From NCBI GenBank assembly GCA_015063765.1, contig SVTN01000003.1:1-35882 (forward strand): a stretch of DNA of 35,882 bases, in the 5' to 3' direction. Every line of letters begins with the position of its first letter. The first letter of the stretch is position 1. Below the pieces are notes generated by a model, which saw nothing but the letters and a program-made list of their open reading frames with translations, searched no databases and had not been told where the DNA came from. The DNA is from Oscillospiraceae bacterium (lineage in GTDB: Bacteria; Bacillota; Clostridia; Oscillospirales; CAG-272). The translations under genes were made by a program, and so were the position numbers. Below, one piece after another: positions 17,929 to 26,463 of this stretch.

Positions 17929-19392
17929 ATGGAAAAGAATTTAAAGGAAAAAACCTTTTTCAATCTGCTGTGGAGATTCGCAGAAAGATTTCTCGCGCAA
18001 AGCGTTACCCTTTGTGTTACGATCGTCTTGGCACGTATCCTTATGCCCGAGGATTACGCCGCCGTTGCGCTGATCAGTGTGTTTGTAAACATCTGCAACA
18101 TTTTTGTGACCAAAAGCTTCGGCAATTCGTTGATACAGAAGAAGGATGCCGATGACTTGGATTTTTCGACAGTATTTTACATAAATCTCACCATGACGGC
18201 AGTGATGTACATTGCCATTTTTGCGATTGCACCGTGGGTTGCAAGATTTTATGAGATGCCCATTCTATCTCCCCTGCTCCGCGTGATGGCACTTCGCATT
18301 CCGTGCGCCGCAATCAACTCGGTACAAAGCGCATATGTATCTCGGCAATTAAAATTCAAAAAGTATTTTTTTGCTACATTGTCCGGAACAATTCTTTCAG
18401 CGGGAGTCGGTATCGCGATGGCGATCCTCGGCTTCGGCGCTTGGGCGCTGGTGTTCCAATATTTAACGAACGTTGTTATCAACACCGTAGTTTTGTGGTT
18501 CACCGTCCGCTGGAGACCAAAGCTGATGTTCTCCTTCAAGCGAGCAAGATTTCTGTTTTCCTACGGCGGAAAGCTTCTTGCATCTGCATTATTGTCCGAA
18601 ACAAGCATTGAAATCAAGAGCGCTGTCATAGGCAAGGTGTATACCAGCGCCGATCTTGCATACTACACAAAAGGCAAGCAATTCCCCCAAATCATCAACA
18701 CCAACATCAACGAAAGCATCAGCGGTGTTCTTTTCCCTGTGCTTTCAAAAGCCCAAGACAGTGTACAGCTTTTGAAAAACTACATGAAAAGAGTCATAAA
18801 GGTGGCTGCCTTCGTGATCTTTCCCTTGCAGTTTGGGATGCTTGCCGTGGCACCTTCCTTTGTTTCGGTCGTACTGACAGACAAGTGGATCGGATGCGTC
18901 CCCTTCCTTCGCATTATGTGCTTGGCATTTTTGTCAACCCCCATCTTCACCGCCAATCAACAGGTCATGAAGGCGATGCGAAAAAGCGGTTGGGTCTTGA
19001 ATATTTCCCTTATCAGCAGCATTATTGGAATCGCACTCACCTTCATCGCCATTCCGTTCGGCGTAGAAGCGGTGGCGTGGGGTGCTGTTATCAGCTCTTA
19101 TGTTAACATGATCATTTCGATGGCCGTGGTAGGAAAATTGATTGGCTACGGCTTCTTCGCGCAAATGAAGGATCTTCTTTCAACCGTTCTTCTATCGGCA
19201 GCAATGGCGGCGGTCGTCATCTTAATCGGCATGCTACAGATCCACCAAACGCTCCTTTTTGTATTACAGATTTTGCTTGGAGCGATCTTTTACGTTTTGG
19301 TAGCATACTTGACAAGAATGGACAGCTATTTTTACATTATTTCCTTTATTAAGGACAAGCTCAAGAGGAGAGGTAGAAATGAAAACAGGTAA
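17929..19392 (+). CDS. Polysaccharide flippase, MOP superfamily (Wzx/WzxC-like)
   Basis: LLWRFAERFLAQSVTLCVTIVLARILMPEDYAAVALISVFVNICNIF; 487 aa, ~12 hydrophobic segments. Confidence 0.93.
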   Translation: MEKNLKEKTFFNLLWRFAERFLAQSVTLCVTIVLARILMPEDYAAVALISVFVNICNIFVTKSFGNSLIQKKDADDLDFSTVFYINLTMTAVMYIAIFAIAPWVARFYEMPILSPLLRVMALRIPCAAINSVQSAYVSRQLKFKKYFFATLSGTILSAGVGIAMAILGFGAWALVFQYLTNVVINTVVLWFTVRWRPKLMFSFKRARFLFSYGGKLLASALLSETSIEIKSAVIGKVYTSADLAYYTKGKQFPQIINTNINESISGVLFPVLSKAQDSVQLLKNYMKRVIKVAAFVIFPLQFGMLAVAPSFVSVVLTDKWIGCVPFLRIMCLAFLSTPIFTANQQVMKAMRKSGWVLNISLISSIIGIALTFIAIPFGVEAVAWGAVISSYVNMIISMAVVGKLIGYGFFAQMKDLLSTVLLSAAMAAVVILIGMLQIHQTLLFVLQILLGAIFYVLVAYLTRMDSYFYIISFIKDKLKRRGRNENR

Positions 19393-20539
19393 GGTCTTGT
19401 TTCTCACAGATAAATATCTGCCGTTTCCATCCAGCAACGGAACATGTGTATCCAAAATTGTTGGCTCCTATCCGCAAAAGGAAAATGTGTATGTTCTTGC
19501 TTTTTCTTCCAGCGATGCGGAAATTCCCGGCACGAACATCCACTATTGTCGCTACAAAAGAAATCCTTCGTCGGCATTTAACCGTATCTTCGGTCACTGT
19601 CAGGATGACGGAGCGGTAACAGCGCTTTTTATGGAAGCCTGCCAAATGATCGAAGACCAAAAGATCGACACGGTGGTTTGCCTTTATCGCCCCGTTGAGT
19701 GTCTGCTTGCAGGACTGAAGCTAAAAAGCAAGTATAAGCATCTGTGCGTTATTGGATATTTTTTGGACAATATCCATGAGTGGAGCACGTCTTCAAGGGT
19801 CAAGGATCAGATCTTTTTCTTCAACCAAAAAAGATTATTGCATCAATTATACCGTTCCTTTGATTCCATCCTCTCCCTAAAGTATTATCAGCCTACGTTT
19901 GAAGAAATGCTTCGCAAAACCGAAAAGCTCTGCTATGTCGGACTTCCCTCGCTGCGAGAGTATTCGGGGGATGCGCAAAATATGTTTTCTTCAAATCACA
20001 TTAACATCGTTTACGCCGGATCCTTTTATGCAAATTGCAGAAGACCCGACCAGATCCTCGCGTTTTTGGCAGAGGTCTGCGCTCAAGTGCCCGAAATAAG
20101 AATACATCTGTATTCGTGGGGCTGCCAAGAGCTTGTGGATACCGCGAAAGAAAAAATGGGAGAAAACTTGGTTCTCTGTGGTCGCGTTTCCGCAGAGGAA
20201 GCGGAAAGAGCAATACACAGTGCCGATATCCTTTTAAATGTCGGCAACGATATGCCCTATGCAGTACCCGGAAAATTAATCGAATACTTTTCCACAGGAA
20301 AACCGATCATCAACTTTTGTTACCGTCCGTCCGACGGTGCGGCTAAAGACTGCGAAAAATATGAAAACGTCTTTAATGTGTACGCAAACGGCGACAACAG
20401 TGTCGATGATTGTGTGAAGTTTGTTTTAAATCGTCAAAGTCTTTCTTGGGACACCCTCAAGGAAAAATTTTATGACAGCTTACCCGGCTATACTGCAGAC
20501 AGAATATTGGAAACGAGGTTGAAAAGCAAGCATGTTTAA
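19379..20539 (+). CDS. Glycosyltransferase, GT4-like
   Basis: GKVLFLTDKYLPFPSSNGTCVSKIV, INIVYAGSFYANCRRPDQILAFLAEV, ILLNVGNDMPYAVPGKLIEYFSTGKPIINF. Confidence 0.8.
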   Translation: MKTGKVLFLTDKYLPFPSSNGTCVSKIVGSYPQKENVYVLAFSSSDAEIPGTNIHYCRYKRNPSSAFNRIFGHCQDDGAVTALFMEACQMIEDQKIDTVVCLYRPVECLLAGLKLKSKYKHLCVIGYFLDNIHEWSTSSRVKDQIFFFNQKRLLHQLYRSFDSILSLKYYQPTFEEMLRKTEKLCYVGLPSLREYSGDAQNMFSSNHINIVYAGSFYANCRRPDQILAFLAEVCAQVPEIRIHLYSWGCQELVDTAKEKMGENLVLCGRVSAEEAERAIHSADILLNVGNDMPYAVPGKLIEYFSTGKPIINFCYRPSDGAAKDCEKYENVFNVYANGDNSVDDCVKFVLNRQSLSWDTLKEKFYDSLPGYTADRILETRLKSKHV

Positions 20540-21533
20540 TATTCCGATCGCGCTGTTTATTTTCAAACGAGCAGAAAAATCCGTTAAAATCGTCGAACAG
20601 ATTGCAAAAGCCGCACCGCAAAGGTTTTATATTGTTTCCGACGCAGGACGCAACGAAGAGGAAAAAGCCATCGTCGATGCCTGCCGCCGTGCGGTGGAAG
20701 GTGCCGTTACCTGGGATTGCGAGGTCGTGAAGCTGTATGCGGAAGAAAATCTCGGTTGCCACAACATCGGCATGAGTGCCATGAAGATCTTTGAAACGGA
20801 AAAATCCTGTATTTTCCTCGAAGACGACAATTTCCCCTCTGATAGCTTTTTTGCATATTGCAAGGAAATGTTAGAGCGCTATGAGGATAACGATGATATC
20901 CTGTGGGTGTGCGGTACCAATTATATGAATACATATGCTCCTCAAGACGGCTCGGACTATGTTTTTACACAGCATATGCTTCCCTGCGGCTGGGCGTCTT
21001 GGAGCAAAAAGTTCAACAAATATTATGAGTACGATTTCGAGCATCTGAATGAAGCCGGGATTGCCAAAGCCAAGAAAAGCTACAAAAGCCAACGGCTGTT
21101 CCGATACGACTTGAACAATTGGCAGAGCGAGGTAAGGAACAAGGCTGCACAAGGCAGATACGCATCCTGGGATTACCATATGAATTTTTCGCTCAGAGTT
21201 CACAACAAGCTGGGCATTGCTCCAAGATATAACCAAATTACCAATATCGGCGTAGATTCCTTCTCTGCACACGGCGGAAAAAGCATGGAAAACTACTTGA
21301 CAAATAAGTTTTGCATGGTTCCAAATAAGGCGTTGCAATTTCCTCTCAAGCATCCAAGCGAGATCAAGATCGATTCCAAATTTGAAAAAGCAACCGAGAA
21401 GATCATCGTACCGCCGCGCAGCTACTACTTAAAGATCGCAATCAGAAGAATGATACCCATTCCAAGAGATATTTCCATAAAAAAATCTCTGAAAGCGGGA
21501 AAAATCGTAAGAAAAGGAAACAAAGCAAAATGA
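20532..21533 (+). CDS. Glycosyltransferase (GT-A fold, GNT-I/GT2-like)
   Basis: IPIALFIFKRAEKSVKIVEQIAKAAPQRFYIVSDAGRN, ENLGCHNIGMSAM, SCIFLEDDNFPSDSFFAYCKEML with an acidic EDD motif. Confidence 0.82.
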   Translation: MFNIPIALFIFKRAEKSVKIVEQIAKAAPQRFYIVSDAGRNEEEKAIVDACRRAVEGAVTWDCEVVKLYAEENLGCHNIGMSAMKIFETEKSCIFLEDDNFPSDSFFAYCKEMLERYEDNDDILWVCGTNYMNTYAPQDGSDYVFTQHMLPCGWASWSKKFNKYYEYDFEHLNEAGIAKAKKSYKSQRLFRYDLNNWQSEVRNKAAQGRYASWDYHMNFSLRVHNKLGIAPRYNQITNIGVDSFSAHGGKSMENYLTNKFCMVPNKALQFPLKHPSEIKIDSKFEKATEKIIVPPRSYYLKIAIRRMIPIPRDISIKKSLKAGKIVRKGNKAK

Positions 21534-22666
21534 GCAAGGTAGGATTGGCAACCTGCTTCTTAGACAATTACGGCGCATGTCTGCAAGCATATGCGTTATC
21601 CGGCGTTATTGCTTCGCTTGGGCACGAGTGTGAGATCCTGCAATACATCGAGCCGCAAGGATATTTCGAACCGACTCTTGTCGGTCGCATCAAAAACACA
21701 CGCCTTTATAACAAAATAAGAAGCCTTTCCCGCTCTTACAAAAACGCATATCTGTGTGAAAAGGTCAAAAGGAACTCCTTTGTAAAATTCAGAAAAAAGC
21801 ATTTAAACATTTCCAAAAGAAAATATCGCTCCGTCGAAGAACTGAAGGAAGCAAACAAATATTACGATGCTTTTGTCTGCGGCAGCGACCAAATATGGAA
21901 TCCATCCTTTTACGGAGGAAACAACAAAGCCTATTTCTTGCATTTTGCAGAAAAAGGAAAGAGAAAAATAGCATATGCTCCCAGCATTGGCTTAGATAAA
22001 ATTCCCGAGCAATATGCAGAGGATTTTTCGAGGCTTGTAAATAATCTTGATTATCTTTCGGTACGGGAAGCCTCCGCCACTCGTATCGTGAAGGAGCTTT
22101 CGGGGCGTGATGCCGTGCATGTACTTGACCCAACGCTCCTTTTAGACGCAGAGAAATGGTCAAGCATTGTAAATGAAAAAAGGCTGATACAAAAACCCTA
22201 CATATTCTGCTATCTGTTTGGAAACCACGATGAATACGCTGTCGCCATTGAGCATTTGCGCAAAGTCACCGGCGGGTTGGATGTTGTTATCGTTCCGTTT
22301 CAAAAGAAGCATTTGAATATGCCTTATACCAAGATATACGATGCCGGTCCCTCAGAATTTCTCAATTTGATCAAAAATGCACACTATGTGCTTACCGACA
22401 GCTTCCATGCGACCGTATTTTCGATCCTTTTTTCACGCCCGTTTTTCACTTTACCAAGATTCAAAAAAGATGAAAAAAACAGCATGAACTCCCGCATGTA
22501 CAGCTTGCTGGATTCGGTGGGGGCGCAGGATCGCTTGATCGACTACGCGCAGTTTGATTCCTTTTCGGCAGACGGGCAGATCGATTACGTCGCCATCCAT
22601 GACAAGCTGAACAGCCTACGCCAAGCCAGCCTTTCGTATTTGGAAGGAGCGTTGGATGGAAAATGA
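21530..22666 (+). CDS. Polysaccharide pyruvyl transferase family protein
   Basis: FVCGSDQIWNPSFYGGNNKAYFLHFA, IAYAPSIG, VHVLDPTLLL, VLTDSFHATVFSILFSRPF. Confidence 0.93.
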   Translation: MSKVGLATCFLDNYGACLQAYALSGVIASLGHECEILQYIEPQGYFEPTLVGRIKNTRLYNKIRSLSRSYKNAYLCEKVKRNSFVKFRKKHLNISKRKYRSVEELKEANKYYDAFVCGSDQIWNPSFYGGNNKAYFLHFAEKGKRKIAYAPSIGLDKIPEQYAEDFSRLVNNLDYLSVREASATRIVKELSGRDAVHVLDPTLLLDAEKWSSIVNEKRLIQKPYIFCYLFGNHDEYAVAIEHLRKVTGGLDVVIVPFQKKHLNMPYTKIYDAGPSEFLNLIKNAHYVLTDSFHATVFSILFSRPFFTLPRFKKDEKNSMNSRMYSLLDSVGAQDRLIDYAQFDSFSADGQIDYVAIHDKLNSLRQASLSYLEGALDGK

Positions 22667-23814
22667 AGCAAATTTGTTCTCCAAAGCATTGTACCGGCTG
22701 CGGCGCATGTGTAAACGCATGCCCTAAGCAATGCATTCATCTTGACTACGATAACGACGGATTCTTGCAGCCCCGTATCGACAAGCAACAATGTATCGAC
22801 TGCGGAAAATGCGAAAAGGTCTGTCCTGACCGCTCTGCGGTCAAAAGGAGCACGCCGACACAGGCGATCGTTGCCTGCAGCCAAAACGGAGAAACCGTAC
22901 GGGCAAGCTCCTCCGGCGGAATTTTCAGTGAGCTTGCAGCAAAAGTCTTCGATCTCGGCGGGGTCGTATTCGGTGCCGTTTTTACGGAGGATTTTTCAAG
23001 CGTGCAGCACACTGTTGCCAACGCGCCCGAAGAGCTTTCAAAAATGCGTGGCTCCAAATACATCCAAAGCAACACCCTCGACACGTATAGTGAAGCGAAA
23101 AAGCAGCTTCTTGCGGGAAAAACAGTCCTGTTCAGCGGAACGCCGTGTCAAATTGCAGGACTAAAATCCTATCTTGGAAAAGAATATGAGAGCTTGATCA
23201 CGCTTGACTTTATATGTCACGGCGTTGCATCCACCAAAGCATACTGCGAATATTTAAGCTCTCTTGGCAAAAAAGAAGAACTATGCGACGTTACGTTTCG
23301 ATACAAAAAAACTGCAGATGTTCTACATGCAAACAGCACATTCAGGGCATCTTTCACAGATGGAGCTTGCTTTGAGAAAGTCTGGTTTTCCACCTCGTTC
23401 GGCTATGGTTTTGCAAACAATCTGCTAAGCCGACCGTCCTGCTCTTCTTGCCATTATGCTCACCTTTCACGAACCTCAGATATTACCGTTGCAGACTACA
23501 TCTCGGAGATTGAAGACGAATCTCTCCGCAGCGCAAGCTACGCGAAATCGCTCATACTGATCAACACGCAAAAAGGCGCAGAACTGTTTGAAAAAGCAAA
23601 AAATTCTTTGCTGTATTCCGAGATCAGTATAGCAAAAGCCGTTTCTGTATCCAAGCACTTATCTTCTCCCGCCGTGCAACACAGAAACCGAAAAAAGGTT
23701 TTCAAGTGCTTGGGCAAGCGTCCGTGGAATGAATTGTCCGCAAAATATTTTACAGTCTACAAACCGGTGCGGACCCTCAAAAGCCTAAAAAGCAAATTCA
23801 AAATATTCAAATAA
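22663..23814 (+). CDS. Coenzyme F420 hydrogenase/dehydrogenase beta-subunit (FrhB)-like 2x[4Fe-4S] protein
   Basis: CTGCGACVNACPKQC, CIDCGKCEKVCP, ASSSGGIFSELA, VLFSGTPCQIAGLKSYL, CHGVAS, SRPSCSSCHYAHLSRTSDITVAD. Confidence 0.92.
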   Translation: MKQICSPKHCTGCGACVNACPKQCIHLDYDNDGFLQPRIDKQQCIDCGKCEKVCPDRSAVKRSTPTQAIVACSQNGETVRASSSGGIFSELAAKVFDLGGVVFGAVFTEDFSSVQHTVANAPEELSKMRGSKYIQSNTLDTYSEAKKQLLAGKTVLFSGTPCQIAGLKSYLGKEYESLITLDFICHGVASTKAYCEYLSSLGKKEELCDVTFRYKKTADVLHANSTFRASFTDGACFEKVWFSTSFGYGFANNLLSRPSCSSCHYAHLSRTSDITVADYISEIEDESLRSASYAKSLILINTQKGAELFEKAKNSLLYSEISIAKAVSVSKHLSSPAVQHRNRKKVFKCLGKRPWNELSAKYFTVYKPVRTLKSLKSKFKIFK

Positions 23815-23842
23815 GAGTATCAAATACAAATTGGAGATTGTC

Positions 23843-24661
23843 ATGTCTGAGTTGGATTTACAAAGATTAAAAGAGGTAGAGTTCAACATTCTAAAAGCCT
23901 TTATCTCTATTTGCAACAAGCATTCTCTTTCATATTTTCTAATCGGTGGCACGGCGCTTGGCGCTGTTCGCCACAAGGGATTTATTCCTTGGGATGACGA
24001 CATCGACGTAGGTATGCCCCGTGAGGATTATGAAAAATTCCTTGCCATTGCCCAATCCGAGCTTCCGGACGAATTGTTTCTGCAAACGCCCGAAACCGAT
24101 CCGGAATACTTACAGTGCTTTGCCAAAATCAGAAATTCAAAAACGACGTTTCGCGAAACTGTGGTAAAGCACCGTTCCATAAACCACGGCATGTTTATCG
24201 ACATCTTTCCTCTCGACGGGTGTGTAAATTACACAAGGCATCGCAGAAAAACAAAGCTGCTTCAAATACGCATTTCAGCAGACCTCGCGCTCAAGCGCTC
24301 CTTCGTAAGAAGAGCGTTGATCCTTCTTTCCAAAATACGTTACCCCTCGCTCACAAAAGCGAAAAGAAAGCTCACAGCTCTTTGGAAAGCACATCCCTAT
24401 GCTTCCTCCGAATACATTGCAAATTTCGGTGGCGCTTGGGGTAAGAAGGAGGTCGTTCCGCGGACATTCTTCGGTAAGGGAACCGAAGGCACCTTTGAAG
24501 GTCTTACTGTCCGTCTTCCCGAAAAGGCTGACGAGTATTTGACAGCAGTCTACGGTGACTACATGACACCGCCCCCACCCGAAAAACGTATCGCACATCA
24601 CCACTGTGACGTGATTGATCCTGACACATCATATATGGATTATATGGAGGCTCCTCTATGA
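23843..24661 (+). CDS. licD: LicD-family phosphotransferase
   Basis: LIGGTALGAVRHKGFIPWDDDIDVGMPREDYEKF is the LicD/fukutin-type signature; ATG start at 23843. Confidence 0.93.
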   Translation: MSELDLQRLKEVEFNILKAFISICNKHSLSYFLIGGTALGAVRHKGFIPWDDDIDVGMPREDYEKFLAIAQSELPDELFLQTPETDPEYLQCFAKIRNSKTTFRETVVKHRSINHGMFIDIFPLDGCVNYTRHRRKTKLLQIRISADLALKRSFVRRALILLSKIRYPSLTKAKRKLTALWKAHPYASSEYIANFGGAWGKKEVVPRTFFGKGTEGTFEGLTVRLPEKADEYLTAVYGDYMTPPPPEKRIAHHHCDVIDPDTSYMDYMEAPL

Positions 24662-25374
24662 AAGCTTTAATTTTAAATTCCGGTCTTGGCACCCGAATGG
24701 GTGTGTATACCAAAGAGCATCCCAAGTGCATGACTGATATTTCCGCGACGGAGTCCATCCTTTCCCGTCAACTTCATTTGCTTGTCGAGGCAGGCATCAA
24801 AGAGGTTGTGATCACCACGGGATACTTTGACAAGGTTCTCATTGACTACTGCAACTCACTTGACCTTCCTCTGAACTTTACGTTCGTAAAAAATCCCGTC
24901 TACGATAAGACCAACTACATATACTCCATCTACTGTGCGCGCGATGTGTTAAAGGACGAGGATATTCTGCTTTTACACGGCGGTCTCGTCTTTGAAGCAT
25001 CCGTCCTCGCTGACGCTCTTGCCTTCCCTCACAGCTGCATGAAGGTATCTTCTACCCTTCCTCTTCCCGAAAAGGATTTCAAGGCGGTGGTAGAAAACGG
25101 CATGGTCAAAAAAGTCGGCGTTGAATTTTTTGAAAACGCTATGGAAGCACAGGCACTCTATAAACTCAACAAACCCGAGTGGAACACCTGGCTTGATCAC
25201 ATTATTTCCTTCTGTGAGTCCGATAAAACCAAGGTTTACGCCGAGGTTGCGCTCAACGAGATCACAGATCGCTGTCCCATCCACATCCTTGACGTCAAGG
25301 ATCGCCTTTGCACCGAGATCGACAATCCCGAGGACCTTGCAAAGGTGAAAGCCGCCCTCGCCGCAATTCTCTAA
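24658..25374 (+). CDS. LicC-like nucleotidyltransferase (NTP_transferase family)
   Basis: MKALILNSGLGTRMGVYTKEHPKCM, KTNYIYSIYCARDVL, CTEIDNPEDLAKV; ATGA overlap with licD. Confidence 0.85.
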   Translation: MKALILNSGLGTRMGVYTKEHPKCMTDISATESILSRQLHLLVEAGIKEVVITTGYFDKVLIDYCNSLDLPLNFTFVKNPVYDKTNYIYSIYCARDVLKDEDILLLHGGLVFEASVLADALAFPHSCMKVSSTLPLPEKDFKAVVENGMVKKVGVEFFENAMEAQALYKLNKPEWNTWLDHIISFCESDKTKVYAEVALNEITDRCPIHILDVKDRLCTEIDNPEDLAKVKAALAAIL

Positions 25375-25415
25375 TCAAACCAACAAAAATACAAACATCT
25401 CATTTGGAGGCAAAT

Positions 25416-26462
25416 ATGTCACTATTTACTGGAAAAACCTTACTTATCACCGGTGGTACCGGCTCTTTCGGAAACGCTGTTCTCAACCGTTTTCTGCGCA
25501 CCGACATTGGTGAGATCCGCATTTTCTCACGCGACGAGAAAAAGCAGGACGATATGCGCCACGAGTTTCAGGCAAAGATGCCCGAGGTGGCGGAAAAGAT
25601 CAAGTTTTACATTGGCGACGTGCGCGATCTCGCTTCGGTGAAAAACGCAATGCACGGCGTGGACTACATCTTCCACGCGGCGGCACTCAAGCAGGTGCCC
25701 TCTTGCGAGTTCTTCCCCATTGAAGCCGTCAAGACCAACGTGCTCGGCACCGAGAACGTCCTGACCGCCGCCATCGAAGCAGGGGTCAAGAACGTCGTTT
25801 GCCTTTCGACCGACAAGGCGGCGTACCCCGTCAATGCCATGGGCACGTCGAAGGCAATGATGGAAAAGGTCATCGTGGCGAAGTCCCGCACCGTTTCCCC
25901 CGAAAAGACCAAGATCTGCTGCACCCGCTACGGCAACGTCATGTGCTCGCGCGGCTCTGTCATTCCTCTGTGGATCGAGCAGATCCGTGGGGGCAATCCC
26001 ATCACCATCACCGACGGCTCGATGACTCGCTTCATCATGTCGCTCGACGAAGCCGTCGACCTTGTCCTCTTTGCCTTTGAGCATGGTGAGAGCGGCGATA
26101 TTCTCGTCCAAAAGGCACCCGCCTGCACCATCCAGACACAGGCAGAGGCTGTTTGCGAGCTGTTCGGCGGCGATAAGAGCAACATCAAGGTCATCGGCAT
26201 CCGCCACGGTGAAAAGATGTACGAGACCCTTCTCACCAACGAGGAGTGCGCAAACGCCATCGACATGGGTAACTTCTATCGCGTACCCTGCGACAAGCGC
26301 GGCTTAAACTACGACAAATACTTTAACACGGGCGACGCCGAGCGCAACCCCTTGACCGAGTTCAATTCGAACAACACCCAGCTTCTCACCGTTGAAGAAA
26401 CCAAGGCGAAGATCGCTTCTCTCGCATACATTCAGGACGAGCTTGCAAAGGACGGAAAATAA
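25416..26462 (+). CDS. capE: CapE-like UDP-GlcNAc 4,6-dehydratase/5-epimerase (polysaccharide biosynthesis SDR)
   Basis: GKTLLITGGTGSFGNAVLNRFL, FHAAALKQVPSCEFFPIEAVKTNVLGTENV, CLSTDKAAYPVNAMGTSKAMMEK (MxxxK active site). Start set to ATG 25416. Confidence 0.9.
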   Translation: MSLFTGKTLLITGGTGSFGNAVLNRFLRTDIGEIRIFSRDEKKQDDMRHEFQAKMPEVAEKIKFYIGDVRDLASVKNAMHGVDYIFHAAALKQVPSCEFFPIEAVKTNVLGTENVLTAAIEAGVKNVVCLSTDKAAYPVNAMGTSKAMMEKVIVAKSRTVSPEKTKICCTRYGNVMCSRGSVIPLWIEQIRGGNPITITDGSMTRFIMSLDEAVDLVLFAFEHGESGDILVQKAPACTIQTQAEAVCELFGGDKSNIKVIGIRHGEKMYETLLTNEECANAIDMGNFYRVPCDKRGLNYDKYFNTGDAERNPLTEFNSNNTQLLTVEETKAKIASLAYIQDELAKDGK

Positions 26463-26463
26463 G

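Noticed and set aside
25527-26207. 226-aa minus-strand ORF
   Set aside because: Antisense shadow of the CapE-like gene.
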